DNA of 64,000 nt from Acestrorhynchus altus (Eukaryota; Chordata; Actinopteri; Characiformes; Acestrorhynchidae), in contig CM067506.1 of assembly GCA_034509495.1 (NCBI GenBank), forward strand, positions 24,131,069 to 24,195,068, given 5' to 3'. A program made the translations under genes and the position numbers. The notes beneath the pieces are model-generated. The model made no database searches, was not told the origin of the DNA, and saw only the letters and a list, made by a program, of their open reading frames with translations. Of the stretch, positions 45,708 through 58,224 are shown piece by piece. The first letter of the stretch is position 1, and each line of letters starts with the position of its first letter.

Positions 45708-48700
45708 ACTGAACACCGACTGAATACTCCACCTGACACCCACTCTGAATACTCACCTGAATACCACTCTGAATTCTCCACTCAACACTCCACCTGAATT
45801 CTCCACCTGAATACCCACCTGAATACCCACTCTGAATTCTCCACTTGAACACCCACCTGAATACCCACTCTGAATACCCACCTGAATACCCACCTGGAAT
45901 TCTCCACCTGAACACTCCACTCTGAATACTCCACCTGAACACTCCACTCTGAATACCCACTGCGACTCCACCATGAACACCCACTCTGAACACTCCACCT
46001 GAATAATTCACCTGAATACTCCACCTGAATACTCCACCATGAATACTCCACTATGAATACTCCACTCTGAATACTCCACTCTGAATACTCCACTCTGAAT
46101 ACTCCACTCTGAATTCTCCACTCTGAATGCTCCACCTGAATACCCACCTGAATTCCACCTGAACACTCCACCTGAATACTCCACCTGAATACTCCACCTG
46201 AATACCCATCATGAATACCCACTCTGAATACCCACTCTGAATTCTCCAATTTGAATACTCCCACTCTGAATTCTCCACCTGAATACCCACCTGAATACTC
46301 CACCTGAATTCCTCCAATTTGAACACTCCACTTGAATACTCCACCGAATGTTCACCTGAATTCTCCACTGAATACTCCACCTGAATACCCACTCTGAAAT
46401 CTCCACCTGAACACCCACCTGAATTACTCCACCTGACCCCATTCTGAATACTCCACACACTGAATACCCACTGAATTCCTCCACTCTGAATACTCCACTC
46501 TGAATACTCCACTCTGAATTCTCCACTCTGAACACTCCACTCTGAATACTCCACTCTGAATACTCCACTCTGAAATTCTACACACTGAATACTCCACTCT
46601 GAATACTCCACTCTGAATTCTCCACTGGAATACTCCACCTGAATTCTCCACTAATACTCCACCTGAATACCTGTTCTGAATTCTCCACTCTGAACACCCA
46701 CCTGAATGCTCCACCTGAACACTCCACCTGAATCTCTCCACCTGAATACTCCACCTGAACACTCCACCTGAAATCTCCACCTGGAATACCCACTCTGAAC
46801 ACTCCACTCTGAATTCTCCATTCCTGAATACCCACACTGAATACCCACTCTGAATTCTCCACTCTGAATACCCACCTGAATTCTCCACTCTGAATACTCC
46901 ACCTGAATAATTCACTCTGAATTTCCACTCTGAACACCCACCTGAATACTCCACCTGAATACCCACTCTGAATACTCCACTCTGAATACTCCACTATGAA
47001 TACTCCACTCTGAATACTCCACTCTGAATTCTCCACTCTGGAATACTCCACCTGAATTCTCCACTTGAACACCCACCTGAATACTCCACTCTGAATACTC
47101 CACTATGAATACTCCACTATGAATACTCCACACTGAATACTCCACTCTGAATACTCCACTATGAATACTCCACTCCTGAATACTCCACCTGAATCTCCAC
47201 CTGAATACTCCACCTGAATACTCCACCTGAATTCTCCACCTGAACACCCCACCTGAACACTCCACCTGAATACTCCACTGAATACTCCACCTGAATACTC
47301 CACCATGAATACTCCACTCTGAATACTCCACCTGAATTCTCCACTCTTGAACACTCCACCTGAATTCTCCACCTGAATACTCCACCTGAATACCCACCTG
47401 AATTCTCCACTCTGAACACCCACCTGAATACCCACCTGAATACTCCACCTGAATTCTCCACCTGAATACCCACCTGAACACTCCACCTGAAATCTCCACC
47501 TGAATACCCACTCTGAATACTACACTCTGAATTCTCCATTCTGAATACTCCACACCGAATACTCCACCTGAATACCCACCTGAATACTCCACCCTGAACA
47601 CCCACCTGAATACTCCACTCTGAATACTCCACTCTGAATTCTCCACACTGAATACTCCACTCTGAATACTCCACTCTGAATACTCCACTCTGAATTCTCC
47701 ACTCTGAATACTCCACTCTGAATACTCCACTCTGAATACTCCACACTGAATTTCTCCACCTGAACTCCACCTGACCCTCCACCTGAATACCCACACCGAA
47801 TCTCCACCTAACACTCCACCTGAATACTCCACCTGAATTCTCCACACTGAATACCCACCTGAATACTCCACCTGAATTCCTCCACCTGAATACTCCACTC
47901 TGAACACTCCACTCTGAATACTCCACTCTGAATACTCCACTCTGAATTCTCCACTCTGAATTCTCCACTCTGAATACTCCACTATGAATACTCCATTCTG
48001 AATACTCCACTCTGAATACTCCATTCTGAATACTCCACTATGAATACTCCACTCTGAACACTCCACTCTGAATAACCCACCTGAATACCCACCTGAATTC
48101 TCCACACTGAAATACTCCACCTGAACACTCCACCTGAATTCTCCACACTGAATACTCCACCTGAATACTCCACTCTGAATACCCACACCAACACTCCACT
48201 CTGAATACCCACACTGAATACTCCACCTGAATACCCACCTGAACCCACTTGAATACTCCACCTGAATACTCCACCTGAATTCTCCACACTGAATACTCCA
48301 CTCTGAATACTCCACTCTGAATACTCCACACTGAATACTCCATTCTGAATACTCCACTCTGAATTCTCCATTCTGAATACTCCACTGTGAATTCTCCATT
48401 CTGAATACTCCACACCGAACACCCACCTGAACACTCCACCTGAACACCCACCTGAATACCCACTCATGAATACTCCACCTGTAACACCCACCTGAATACC
48501 CACCTCCGACCCCACACTGAATACTCCACCTGAATACCCACACTGAATACTCACCTGAATTCTCCACTCTGAATACTCCACTCTGAATTCTCCACCTACT
48601 ACTCCACCTGAATACTCCACCTGAATTCTCCACCTGGAACACTCCACCTGAATACCACCTGAATACTCCACCCTGAATACTCCACTCTGAATACCCACCA

Positions 48701-51700
48701 TGAATACTCCACTGAATACTCCACCTGAATTCTCCACCTGAACACTCCACCTGAATTCTCCACCTGAATACCCACCTGAATACTCCACCTGAATACTCCA
48801 CTATGAATAATTCACTATGAATACCCACACTGAATACTCCACCTGAATACTCCACCATGAATACCCACCTGAATACCCACTCTGGAAATTCTCCACCTGA
48901 ATACTCCACTCTGAATACTCCACTCTGAATTCTCCACCTGAACACTCCACTCTGAACACCCACCTGAATACTCCACTTGAATACTCCACCTGAATATCTA
49001 CCATGAATACTCCACTGAATACTCCACTCTGAATTCTCCACTGAATACCCACCTGAATTCTCCACCTGAACACCCACCTGAATACCCACCTGAATTCTCC
49101 ACCTGAACACCCACCTGAATACTCCACCTGAATACCCACCTGGTCTCCACCTGATCACCCACCTGAATACTCCACCTGAAATTCCACCTGAATACCCACC
49201 TGAATACTACACCTGAATTCTCCATTCTGAATACCCACACTGAATACTCCACCTGGAATACCCACTCTGAATACTCCACTCTGAACACTCCACTCTGAAT
49301 ACTCCACTCTGAATACTCCACTCTGAATTCTCCACACTGAATACTCCACTCTGAATACTCCACCTGAATACTCCACCTCCGGAATTCTCCACCTGAATAC
49401 TCCACCTGAATACTCCACCTGAATACTCCACACCGAATTCTCCACCTGAATTCTCCACTGAATTCTCCACTCTGAATACTCCACACTGAATTCTCCACTC
49501 TGAATACTCCACTCTGAATACTCCACTCTGAATTCTCCACACTGAATACTCCACTCTGAATACTCCACTCTGAATTCTCCACTCTGAATACTCCACTCTG
49601 AATACTCCACTCTGAATACTCCACTCTGAATACTCCACTCTGAATTCTCCACTCTGAATTCTCCACTCTGAATACTCCACTATGACACCCATTCTGAATA
49701 CACTCCACCTGAATAACACCCATTCCGAATACTCCACCATGAATACTCCACCTGAACACTCCACCTGAATACTCCACCTGAATACCCACCTGGAATTCTC
49801 CACACTGAATACCCACCTGAATACTCCACTCTGAATTCTCCACCGAATACCCACTCTGAATACTCCACTCGAATACTCCACACCGAATACCCACTCGGAA
49901 TACTCCACACCGAATACCCACTCTGAATACTCCACTCTGAACACTCCACTTGAATACCCACTTGAACACTCCACCTGAATTCTCCACACCGAATACTCCA
50001 CCTGAATACTCCACCTGAACACCCACACCGAACACCCATTCGAATACTCCACCTGAATCTCCATTCTGAATACTCCACTCTGAATTCTCCATTCTGAATA
50101 CTCCACACTGAATACTCCACTCTGAATACTCCACTCTGAATACTCCACTCTGAATACTCCACTATGAATACTCCACTCTGAATACTCCACTCTGAATACT
50201 CCACTCTGAATTTCCACACTGAATACTCACTCTGAATACTCCACTTGAATACTCCACACACTGAATACCCACTTGAATACTCCACTCTGAATACTCCACT
50301 TCCACCCCACCTGAATACCCACCATGAATATCTACCTGAACACCCACCCCAATTCTCCACCTGAATACTCCACCTGAATTCTCCACCTGAATGATCCACC
50401 TGAACACTCCACCTGAATTCTCCACCTGAACACTCCACCTGAATACCCACCTGAACACTCCACTCTGAATTCTCCACTCTGAATACTCCACTCTGAATAC
50501 TCCACTCTGAATTCTCCACTCTGAACACTCCACTCTGAATACTCCACTCTGAATACTCCACTCTGAATACTCCACACTGAATACTCCACTCTGAATTCTC
50601 CACTTGAATATCCACCTGAATTCTCCACTCTGGAATACTCCACCTGAATACTCCACCTGAATTCTCCACTCTGAACACTCCAAATCGAACACCCACCTGA
50701 ATACTCCACCTGAATACCCACCTGAATACCCAATCATGAACACCCACCTGAATACTCCACCTGAATTCTCCACCTGAATACTCCACCTGAATTCTCCACC
50801 TGAATACCCACCTGAATACCCACCTGAACACTCCACCATGAATACCCACTATGAATACCCACTCTGAATACCCACCTGAATACCCACTGGCGAATACTCC
50901 ACTCTGAACACCCACTCTGGAATTCTCCACCTGAATACTCCACCTGACCTCCACTGAATACTCCACTGAATACCCACCTGAATTCTCCACTTGAACACTC
51001 CACCTGACACCCACCTGAACACCCACCTGAATACTCCACCTGAATACCCACTCATGAATACTCCACCTGGAATACCCACTCTGAATTCTCCACCTGAACA
51101 TCCATCTGAATTCTCCACCTGAACACTCCACCTGAATACCCACCTGAATTCTCCACTCTGAACACTCCACCTGAATACTCCACCTGAATACTCCACCTGA
51201 CTCCACCTGAATACTCCACTCTGAATACTCCACTCTGAAATCTCCACTCTGAATACTCCACTCTGAATACTACACTCTGAATTCTCCATTCTGAATACTC
51301 CACACTGAATACTCCACTCTGAATACTCCACTCTGAATACTCCACTCTGAATACTCCACTCTGAATACTCCACCTGAATACTCCACCTGAATTCTCCACA
51401 CCTGAATACCCACTCTGAATACTCCACCTGAATACTCCACCTGAATACTCCACCTGAATTCTCCACCTGAATACCCACCTGAATACTCCACTGAATACTC
51501 CACACACTGAATTCTCCACTTGAATTCTCCACTCTGAATTCTCCACCTGAATACTCCACACCGAATTCTCCACCTGAATACTCCACTCTGAATACTCCAC
51601 TCTGAATTCTCCACACTGAATACTCCACTCTGAATACCCACTCTGAATTTCCACCTGAATACCCACCTGAATACCCACTCTGAATACTCCACCTGAATAA

Positions 51701-54004
51701 TTCACCTGAATTCTCCACCTAACACCCACTCATGAACACCCATTCCGAATACTCCACCTGAATACCCATCTGAATACTCCACCATGAATACCCACCTGAA
51801 CACCCACCTGAATACTCCACCTGAATACTCCACCTGAATTCCACACCGAATACTCCACCTGAATACCCACTCTGAATTCTCCACAACCGAATACCCACCT
51901 GAATACTCCACTCTGAATACTCCACACTGAATACTCCACCTGAATACCCACACCGAATACTCCACTCTGAATACCCACCTGAATTCCTCCACTGATCACT
52001 CCACTCACCTCCACCTGAATACTCCACTCTGAATACTCCACTCTGAATACTCCACTATGAATACTCCACTATGAATACTCCACACTGAATACTCCACTCT
52101 GAATACTCCACTATGAATACTCCACTCTGAATACTCCACTCTGAATTCTCCACTCTGAATACTCCACTCTGAATTCTCCACTCTGAATACTCCACTCTGA
52201 ATACTCCACTCTGAATTCTCCACTCTGAACACTCCACTCTGAATACTCCACTCTGAATACTCCACTCTGAATACTCCACTCTGAATACTCCACTATGAAT
52301 ACTCCACTCTGAATACTCCACTCTGAATTTCCACCTGAATACCCACCTGGAATTCTCCACTGGGAATACTCCACCTGAATATCCCACTCTGAATTCTCCA
52401 CCTGAACACCCACCTGAATACCCACCTGAATACTCCACCTGAATTCTCCACCCTGAATACTCCACCTGAATACTCCACTCTGAAATCTCCACTCTGAATA
52501 CTCCACTCTGAATACTACACTCTGAATTCTCCATTCTGAATACTCCACACTGAATACTCCACTCTGAATACTCCACTCTGAATACTCCACTCTGAACACT
52601 CCACTCTGAATACTCCACTCTGAACACCCACCTGAATTCTCCACACCGAATTGCTCCACCTGAATACTCCACTCTGAATACCCACCTGAATACCCACCTG
52701 AATTCTCCACCTGAATGACTCCAATTCGAATACTCCACCTGAATACTCCACACTGAATTCTCCACCTGAATTCCTCCACCTGAATTCTCCACTGAATAAT
52801 TCCACACCGAATTCTCCACCTGAATAATTCACCTGAATACTCCACCTGAATTCCTCCACACCGAATACTCCACCTCAATACCCACCAACCCCACCTGAAT
52901 ACCCACCAACCCCACCTGAATACCCACCTGGAATTCTCCACCTGAATACTCCACTATGAATACTCCATTCTGAATACTCCACTCTGAATACTCCATTCTG
53001 AATACTCCACTATGAATACTCCACTCTGAACACTCCACTCTGAATACTCCACTCTGAATTCTCCACACTGAATACTCCACTCTGAATACTCCACTCTGAA
53101 TTCTCCACACTGAACACCCACTCTGAATACCCACCTGAACACTCCACACTGAATACCCACCTGAATACCCACACTGAATACCCACCTGAATACTCCACCT
53201 GAAAATACTCCACCATGAATACCCACCTGAACACCCACCTGAATACTCCACCTGAATACTCCACTCTGAATCTCCACACTGAATACTCCACTCTGAATAC
53301 CCACCTGAACACCACACTGAATACCCATTCTGAATACTCCACCTAAATTCTCCATTCTGAATACTCCACACTGAATACCCACCTGAATACCCACCTGAAT
53401 ACTCCACCTGAATACTCCACCATGAATACTCCACCTGAACACTCCACACTGAATACTCCACTCTGAATACTCCACTCTGAATTCTCCACACTGAATACTC
53501 CACTCTGAATACTCCACTCTGAATACTCCACACTGAATACTCCACTCTGAATACTCCACTCTGAATACTCCACTCTGAATTCTCCACTCTGAATACTCCA
53601 CCTACTCCACCTGAACACTCCACTCTGAATACTCCACACTGAATTCTCCACTCTGAATTCTCCACTCTGAATTCTCCACTCTGAATACTCCACTCTGAAT
53701 ACTCCACACTGAATTCTCCACTCTGAATACTCCACTCTGAATACCACACTCTGAATTCTCCACACCGAATACCCACTCTGAATACCCACTCCAACTTCTC
53801 CACTCTGAATAAAGTCCCACTCTACTCCACCTGAATTCTCCACTCTGAATTCTCCACTGAATTTCCACCTGAATACTCCACCTGAATACCCACCTGAATA
53901 CCCACCTGAATACTCCACTCTGGAATTCTCCACCTGGAATTCTCCACTCTGAATACTCCACTCTGAATACTCCACTCTGAATACCTCCACTGACTGACTG
54001 AATG
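45708..54004. repeat. 8.3 kb minisatellite array, 12/13/14-bp unit
   Basis: The whole interval is made of one unit in three lengths: TCTGAATACTCCAC (14 bp), CTGAATACTCCAC (13 bp) and CTGAATACCCAC (12 bp). Common variants are GAATTCTCC, GAACACTCC, CTATGAATA and CACTGAATA. Dividing length by unit gives about 600 copies. Blocks of 14-bp units (for example 49480-49690, 52015-52330, 53450-53760) alternate with blocks of 12/13-bp units. Edges are sharp: TTTTGACCTTTGGCTTTTGA on the left and CTGACTGACTGAATGAAAAC on the right. On the minus strand no frame of the unit contains a stop, so open frames up to 748 codons (46912-49158) and 517 codons (49680-51233) overlap in all three phases. The array lies in the presumed slc24a3 intron. 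Confidence 0.97.
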
Positions 54005-54230
54005 AAAACTTGCAATCCTCACACTGCACACATTCATTCTGAAAGGACACTACATCACAATGCACTTTTTAAAAGTAGTCTACTCCATGCTTGGTACAAT
54101 TACACATTCTCACCAGAGGTTTCTACATGTATGATGTACTACTAGGAAATAACCAGTCATTGCAGACTGTAGATTATTTTTGACACAGTTCTAGTAGCAG
54201 GGAGTTTGTGAAATTCACCTACAACTTACA

Positions 54231-54594
54231 CTCAACCCTGGTCCTGGAGTTACTCCTACCCTGCATGTTTTTGTACACCGTGTTTCTCAACCCAGGTCAA
54301 GTGGGCATCCCTACCCTACATATTTTATCAGTTTTCCCTGCTCCTACCACACCATATTCAGCTAATCAGCTCATTTACAAGCCCTTCAGAGTTGCAGGTG
54401 AGTGTTAATGCTAAAACATGTGGGCCAGGGGTGCCTCTAGATCCACGGTTGAAAAACACTGCTCTAAAATAGCCCCTGCAACTCTGAAAGGGCATGTTTA
54501 ATGACCTGATTAGTTGAAACAGGTGTGTTGGAAGCAGGGAAAGCTCTAAAATATGAAGGGCAGGGGTGCCTTCAGGACCAGGGTTGAGAAACAC
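54231..54594. mobile_element. Nested inverted-repeat MITE
   Basis: The ends CTCAACCCTGGTCCTGGA (54231-54248) and CAGGACCAGGGTTGAG (54573-54588) are inverted repeats. A second, inner pair has TTTCTCAACCCAGGTCAAGT (from about 54280) against ATCCACGGTTGAAAAACACT (to about 54460). The element could fold into a double hairpin. No coding frame. Confidence 0.75.
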
Positions 54595-54735
54595 TCACTT
54601 ACTCCATGATGTGTACTGAACTGTGATGTCCCCACGGTGAAGATTCGACACCAATACTGCAACACCCCGACAATTAGTAGTATATACTCGGTTTGAGGAA
54701 AATTTTTACTTCTACATCTAATATCTGGAGTATGA

Positions 54736-54869
<134 letters not shown>

Positions 54870-55564
54870 ACGCACCACCACATCATTAGAGACATTGTTC
54901 AGTTAGTGTGAGATGCAGTAGCAGAAAAATTAGAGCTTTTCATGTGGGACTAAAACACTTAATTAAATCGTCCTGACATTACATTTGTGGGCGAATGTCA
55001 TTCCTTTTATTTCAGGCAGGAATGATCTCAACTAACAGAAGCCTCAATAAAAAATCAAGCTAAAAAGCCATTTTCCTATTCTGCTTCACCAGCAGAATGT
55101 CATCAGTCAGCAATTGCATTTACTCTATTTGGCACATTTAGACATATTTAACTGTGATTTAATTCAAGGTGTTTTGAATAAGACAATATGGTGTCTTAAT
55201 CCTGAATAGTTAATGTGCATCCCTCCTCCCTCATCTCTATTCATTTTGCAGAAATGTCTGGCTTGCAACACAGCTGCTGATGTCAAAATCACAAGCTCGG
55301 AGTTAATGGCCTGATCAATGTCCCATCAATTGGTGGTCTTATGCTCTCTGTTCACTCGCACCTACATAGTTAGTGAGTTTATCTATTCTCAAGTCTAGAA
55401 TAAAGCACAATGCAAGTCGGAAGCCTGTCTCTGTTGGTCACCAAGGAGTGAGCCGCACTCTCTGGGGACGTCATATTCCTGGAAACATGGCTATTTCCGC
55501 CAGTGAGTGCGTTAGTGAATTATAAATCATGCAGTGGAGAGATCAGGTCAGTTCCAGATGGAAA

Positions 55565-55566
55565 GG

Positions 55567-55610
<44 letters not shown>

Positions 55611-55616
55611 TAGAGA
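55565..55616. repeat. (GA)n-rich purine tract
   Basis: GA run with AAAG and ACAG interruptions. Further GAGAGGAGG purine-rich DNA follows to about 55640, and again at 55800-55820. Confidence 0.93.
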
Positions 55617-56061
55617 AAAAGAGAGGAGGAAGAGAGGGGTTAGAGGGACAGGACTGTCGTGTTAAAGGCTACAACAGGCCAGCGGGACTGCAAAAAGGGC
55701 ACATGGTAATACTGGCATTTAATCAGGACGCTGCTGAACGTGGCGAGAAAGAGAAACGGCCTCTGCCTCCACAAGCTACAGTCGCAGGGCTGCAAGGAGG
55801 GAGAGAAAGAGAGAGAGAGAGTGCTTAAATCATTCCTTCATTATACAGTCCTTTTGATCCAGGGTGGAAATCACTACAGCAAAATGAGCCTCTTAGGTTA
55901 AACTGTTGCACTGCTTTGAGCTGAGGATGATGTATATACACACACTCACACACTCATTAAAATACATTAATGAAGCTGCTCTCTGAGGACATGTTACGTT
56001 TAGAATGCTGAGACCTCTGCGACCTTGAGAACTGGTGGTTGTGTCTCCCTTGATCATATGT

Positions 56062-56123
56062 ACACTACATGTCCAAAGGTAGCTACTTTCACTTGCACCC
56101 TTTGTTGACACAGAGGTGCTGTC

Positions 56124-56189
<66 letters not shown>

Positions 56190-56203
56190 TCGCTCTCTAT
56201 CTC

Positions 56204-56255
<52 letters not shown>

Positions 56256-56567
56256 CTTGTCTAGTCCCTGTAGAGCATTGCCAATAGAATAAGACACTCT
56301 ATGAATTGCAGATGAATTGATTGGCAACATGCCTTCTACCAGGTGTGGGCTTATAAAAAAGTTGTGGAGCAGTGGAATTGTGTTATCTGGAACAATGATG
56401 TTCCATCCAGTACTTTCGGGATGAGCTGGGGATGAGGTGAAAAAAAAAAAATCTAGTAAACCTTCACGGGACAGTAGAGACAGTTACTCCAACAAAAAGC
56501 GGAATACACTCTCTTTTAAAAATTGAGAAGAAAAGCGTAGGTGTCCCAATACTTTTGTCCAATACGT
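56062..56567. mobile_element. MITE-like dispersed repeat, family A, copy split by microsatellites
   Basis: The left end ACACTACATGTCCAAAGG and the right end GTGTCCCAATACTTTTGTCC are inverted relatives. Inside are CACAGCTTGTCTAGTCCCTG, TGCCAATAGAATAAGACACT and GATGTTCCATCCAGTACTTT, as in the copy at 33384. A (CT)n run (56127-56207) and a (CA)n run (56208-56254) have expanded within the left third. Confidence 0.72.
56127..56254. repeat. (CT)n(CA)n compound microsatellite
   Basis: About 80 bp of CT with a few CACT, CGCT and CTAT changes, followed by about 47 bp of CA. Confidence 0.97.
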
Positions 56568-57029
56568 ATTAAGTTTTAACAGTGGAAGTACACTAACAGC
56601 TTCACAGTAGGAGCCCTGTGCCTTTTTACTCTCCTCCTTTCTACCCCCTCTTTTCCCATTCCACACTACCACATCTGTGTTACACAGTGTGGGAACATTT
56701 AACAGCAGCCCTGATATCCTCAAACCCACACACACACAAACACAAGGATTAGAGGAATTCTAAATGTGGACATCTGAATAATTCATTGGCTTCACCCCTG
56801 ACTGAAGTCCCATTCCTAAGCTAAAGCCAGTATGGAGCCATGCATTAAGAATGGAAGTATCTGTCCAATGCCAATAGGACCTGACTTTTCCCACCCGGAT
56901 CAGTCAGGTTCGGAGAAAAACATCACTGAGTCCAGTTTGGACATCATTTTTCAAACGACAATCACATTTGGTCTTCTAACTTCACCACAATTTAAGCATC
57001 ACCATGTCTCTCTCCCACACAATTTGAGC

Positions 57030-57120
57030 CAGACATACGCTGCGGCCCGAGCGATACCCGCGCTGGGACTGGACTGGCCGCATCACTGCCCTGCAGGACG
57101 CGCGCGCTGCTACACTTTCT
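57030..57120. promoter_or_regulatory. Small CpG cluster
   Basis: About 90 bp with an unusually high CpG count for this window, including GGACGCGCGCGCTGC at about 57096-57110 and CTGCGGCCCGAGCGATACCC at about 57040. It could be the edge of a promoter or an unrecognised 5' exon. The minus-strand ATG at 57083 opens a short frame with no signal peptide and no NCKX similarity. Confidence 0.25.
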
Positions 57121-57437
57121 CTTGTTCTATATTATGAAGTTGGGGGCTGCCACGTGACTGAGCCTGCATTTTAATTGCAAACACATTTATTGAGGTGGAA
57201 TGCTCGTAAAGAAAAAAGGTTTGGTGCCAGCACAAGAGCGCAAGTTAGGGAAGGGAACAGGAAAACAAGCTGTTGCGTGTGGCGGAGGTGTTATTTTGAG
57301 ACTTGACCAGGCTGCAGAGATGCTGACAGATCTGATCTGACACGAGTGCTTGCATCACCGCAAAAGACACACTCCACAGAGAACATGGCATAAATAAGAG
57401 AAACACAACAGATCTGTCAAACGGGATATGGAGCTCT

Positions 57438-57439
<2 letters not shown>

Positions 57440-57479
<40 letters not shown>
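57440..57479. repeat. (TC)n microsatellite
   Basis: TC run of 40 bp. Confidence 0.96.
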
Positions 57480-57481
<2 letters not shown>

Positions 57482-57654
57482 GTATGTTGTGTGTTCTCTG
57501 TGACTCACTAGAGGTGTTTTATTGACTTTTCAAGCTGTTTGTACCTGAGGGACTCATGAGAGGAAAGCAGAAACCAAACAGACGTGAGTGAGAGAGAATC
57601 AGTGAGTGAATTTGAGTATGAATCAGTGATTTAACTTATAGTTTAGTGTTCAAC

Positions 57655-57995
57655 AAAACACACACAGGTCAGCCAAAACATTCAAAGCAGGAAGAATGGA
57701 CAGTAGTAAAGATATCCTCCACTGATAAGTGCCAAATTGGGATGGTCATACTGAGTCAGACCATCTCCAAACCATCAGGCAGATCTTATGGTGTGTGCCG
57801 AGAATGCAAGTAAGGACAATGGATAAACCAGCAACAGGGTCACTGGCACTCAGTGAGGCCCCACCTCCAAACTTATATGACTTAAAGGATCTGCTGCTTA
57901 TCTTGGTCCTAGATACCACACCTTCAGTTTTGGTTGGATGAGGGGGACCTACACAATGTTGGCAGGTGATTTTAATGCTGTAACTGATTAGTGTG
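57655..57995. mobile_element. MITE-like repeat related to the 24973 element
   Basis: It starts ACACACAGGTCAGCCAAAAC and ends GCTGTAACTGATTAGTGTGT. The ends are imperfect inverted repeats resembling the TATACAC..ATCAGCCA ends of the element at 24973-25350. The interior differs, so it may be another subfamily. Confidence 0.5.
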
Positions 57996-58224
57996 TATAT
58001 GCCTTAAAATAAAGCTCCAACAGGTTCTTGTCTTGGATTCTAGAAGGTTCTAGAAGAAAGCTTGAATTGGTAGGGGTATAATGGTACACAGATGTCACAG
58101 TTACCGCCAGGACCTTGCGGTAAATGTAGTGAGGCATGTTGCAAACTTGCTAATGCTTGCAGCTGGGTTCTGTTTTGAGCCAAGACCCACCTGTGTTCAT
58201 GTTTGTTGTCTACTGTTCCTTTAA

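Noticed and set aside
46912..49158. 748-codon minus-strand frame called as a real protein gene
   Set aside because: It is entirely minisatellite, has no unique domain, start context or flanking exon, and equally open frames exist in the other two phases. It is reported as a finding, not a gene.
45708..54004. CRISPR-like array
   Set aside because: Units are 12-14 bp, contiguous and variable, with no spacers, and the setting is a vertebrate intron.
57000..57083. Minus-strand ATG beginning MRP as slc24a3 exon 1
   Set aside because: The residues after MRP show no hydrophobic signal anchor and no similarity to NCKX3, and the frame ends soon after.
56832..57137. 101-codon plus-strand frame reaching into the CpG cluster
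   Set aside because: No recognisable domain, no splice context and no supporting motif other than CpG content.
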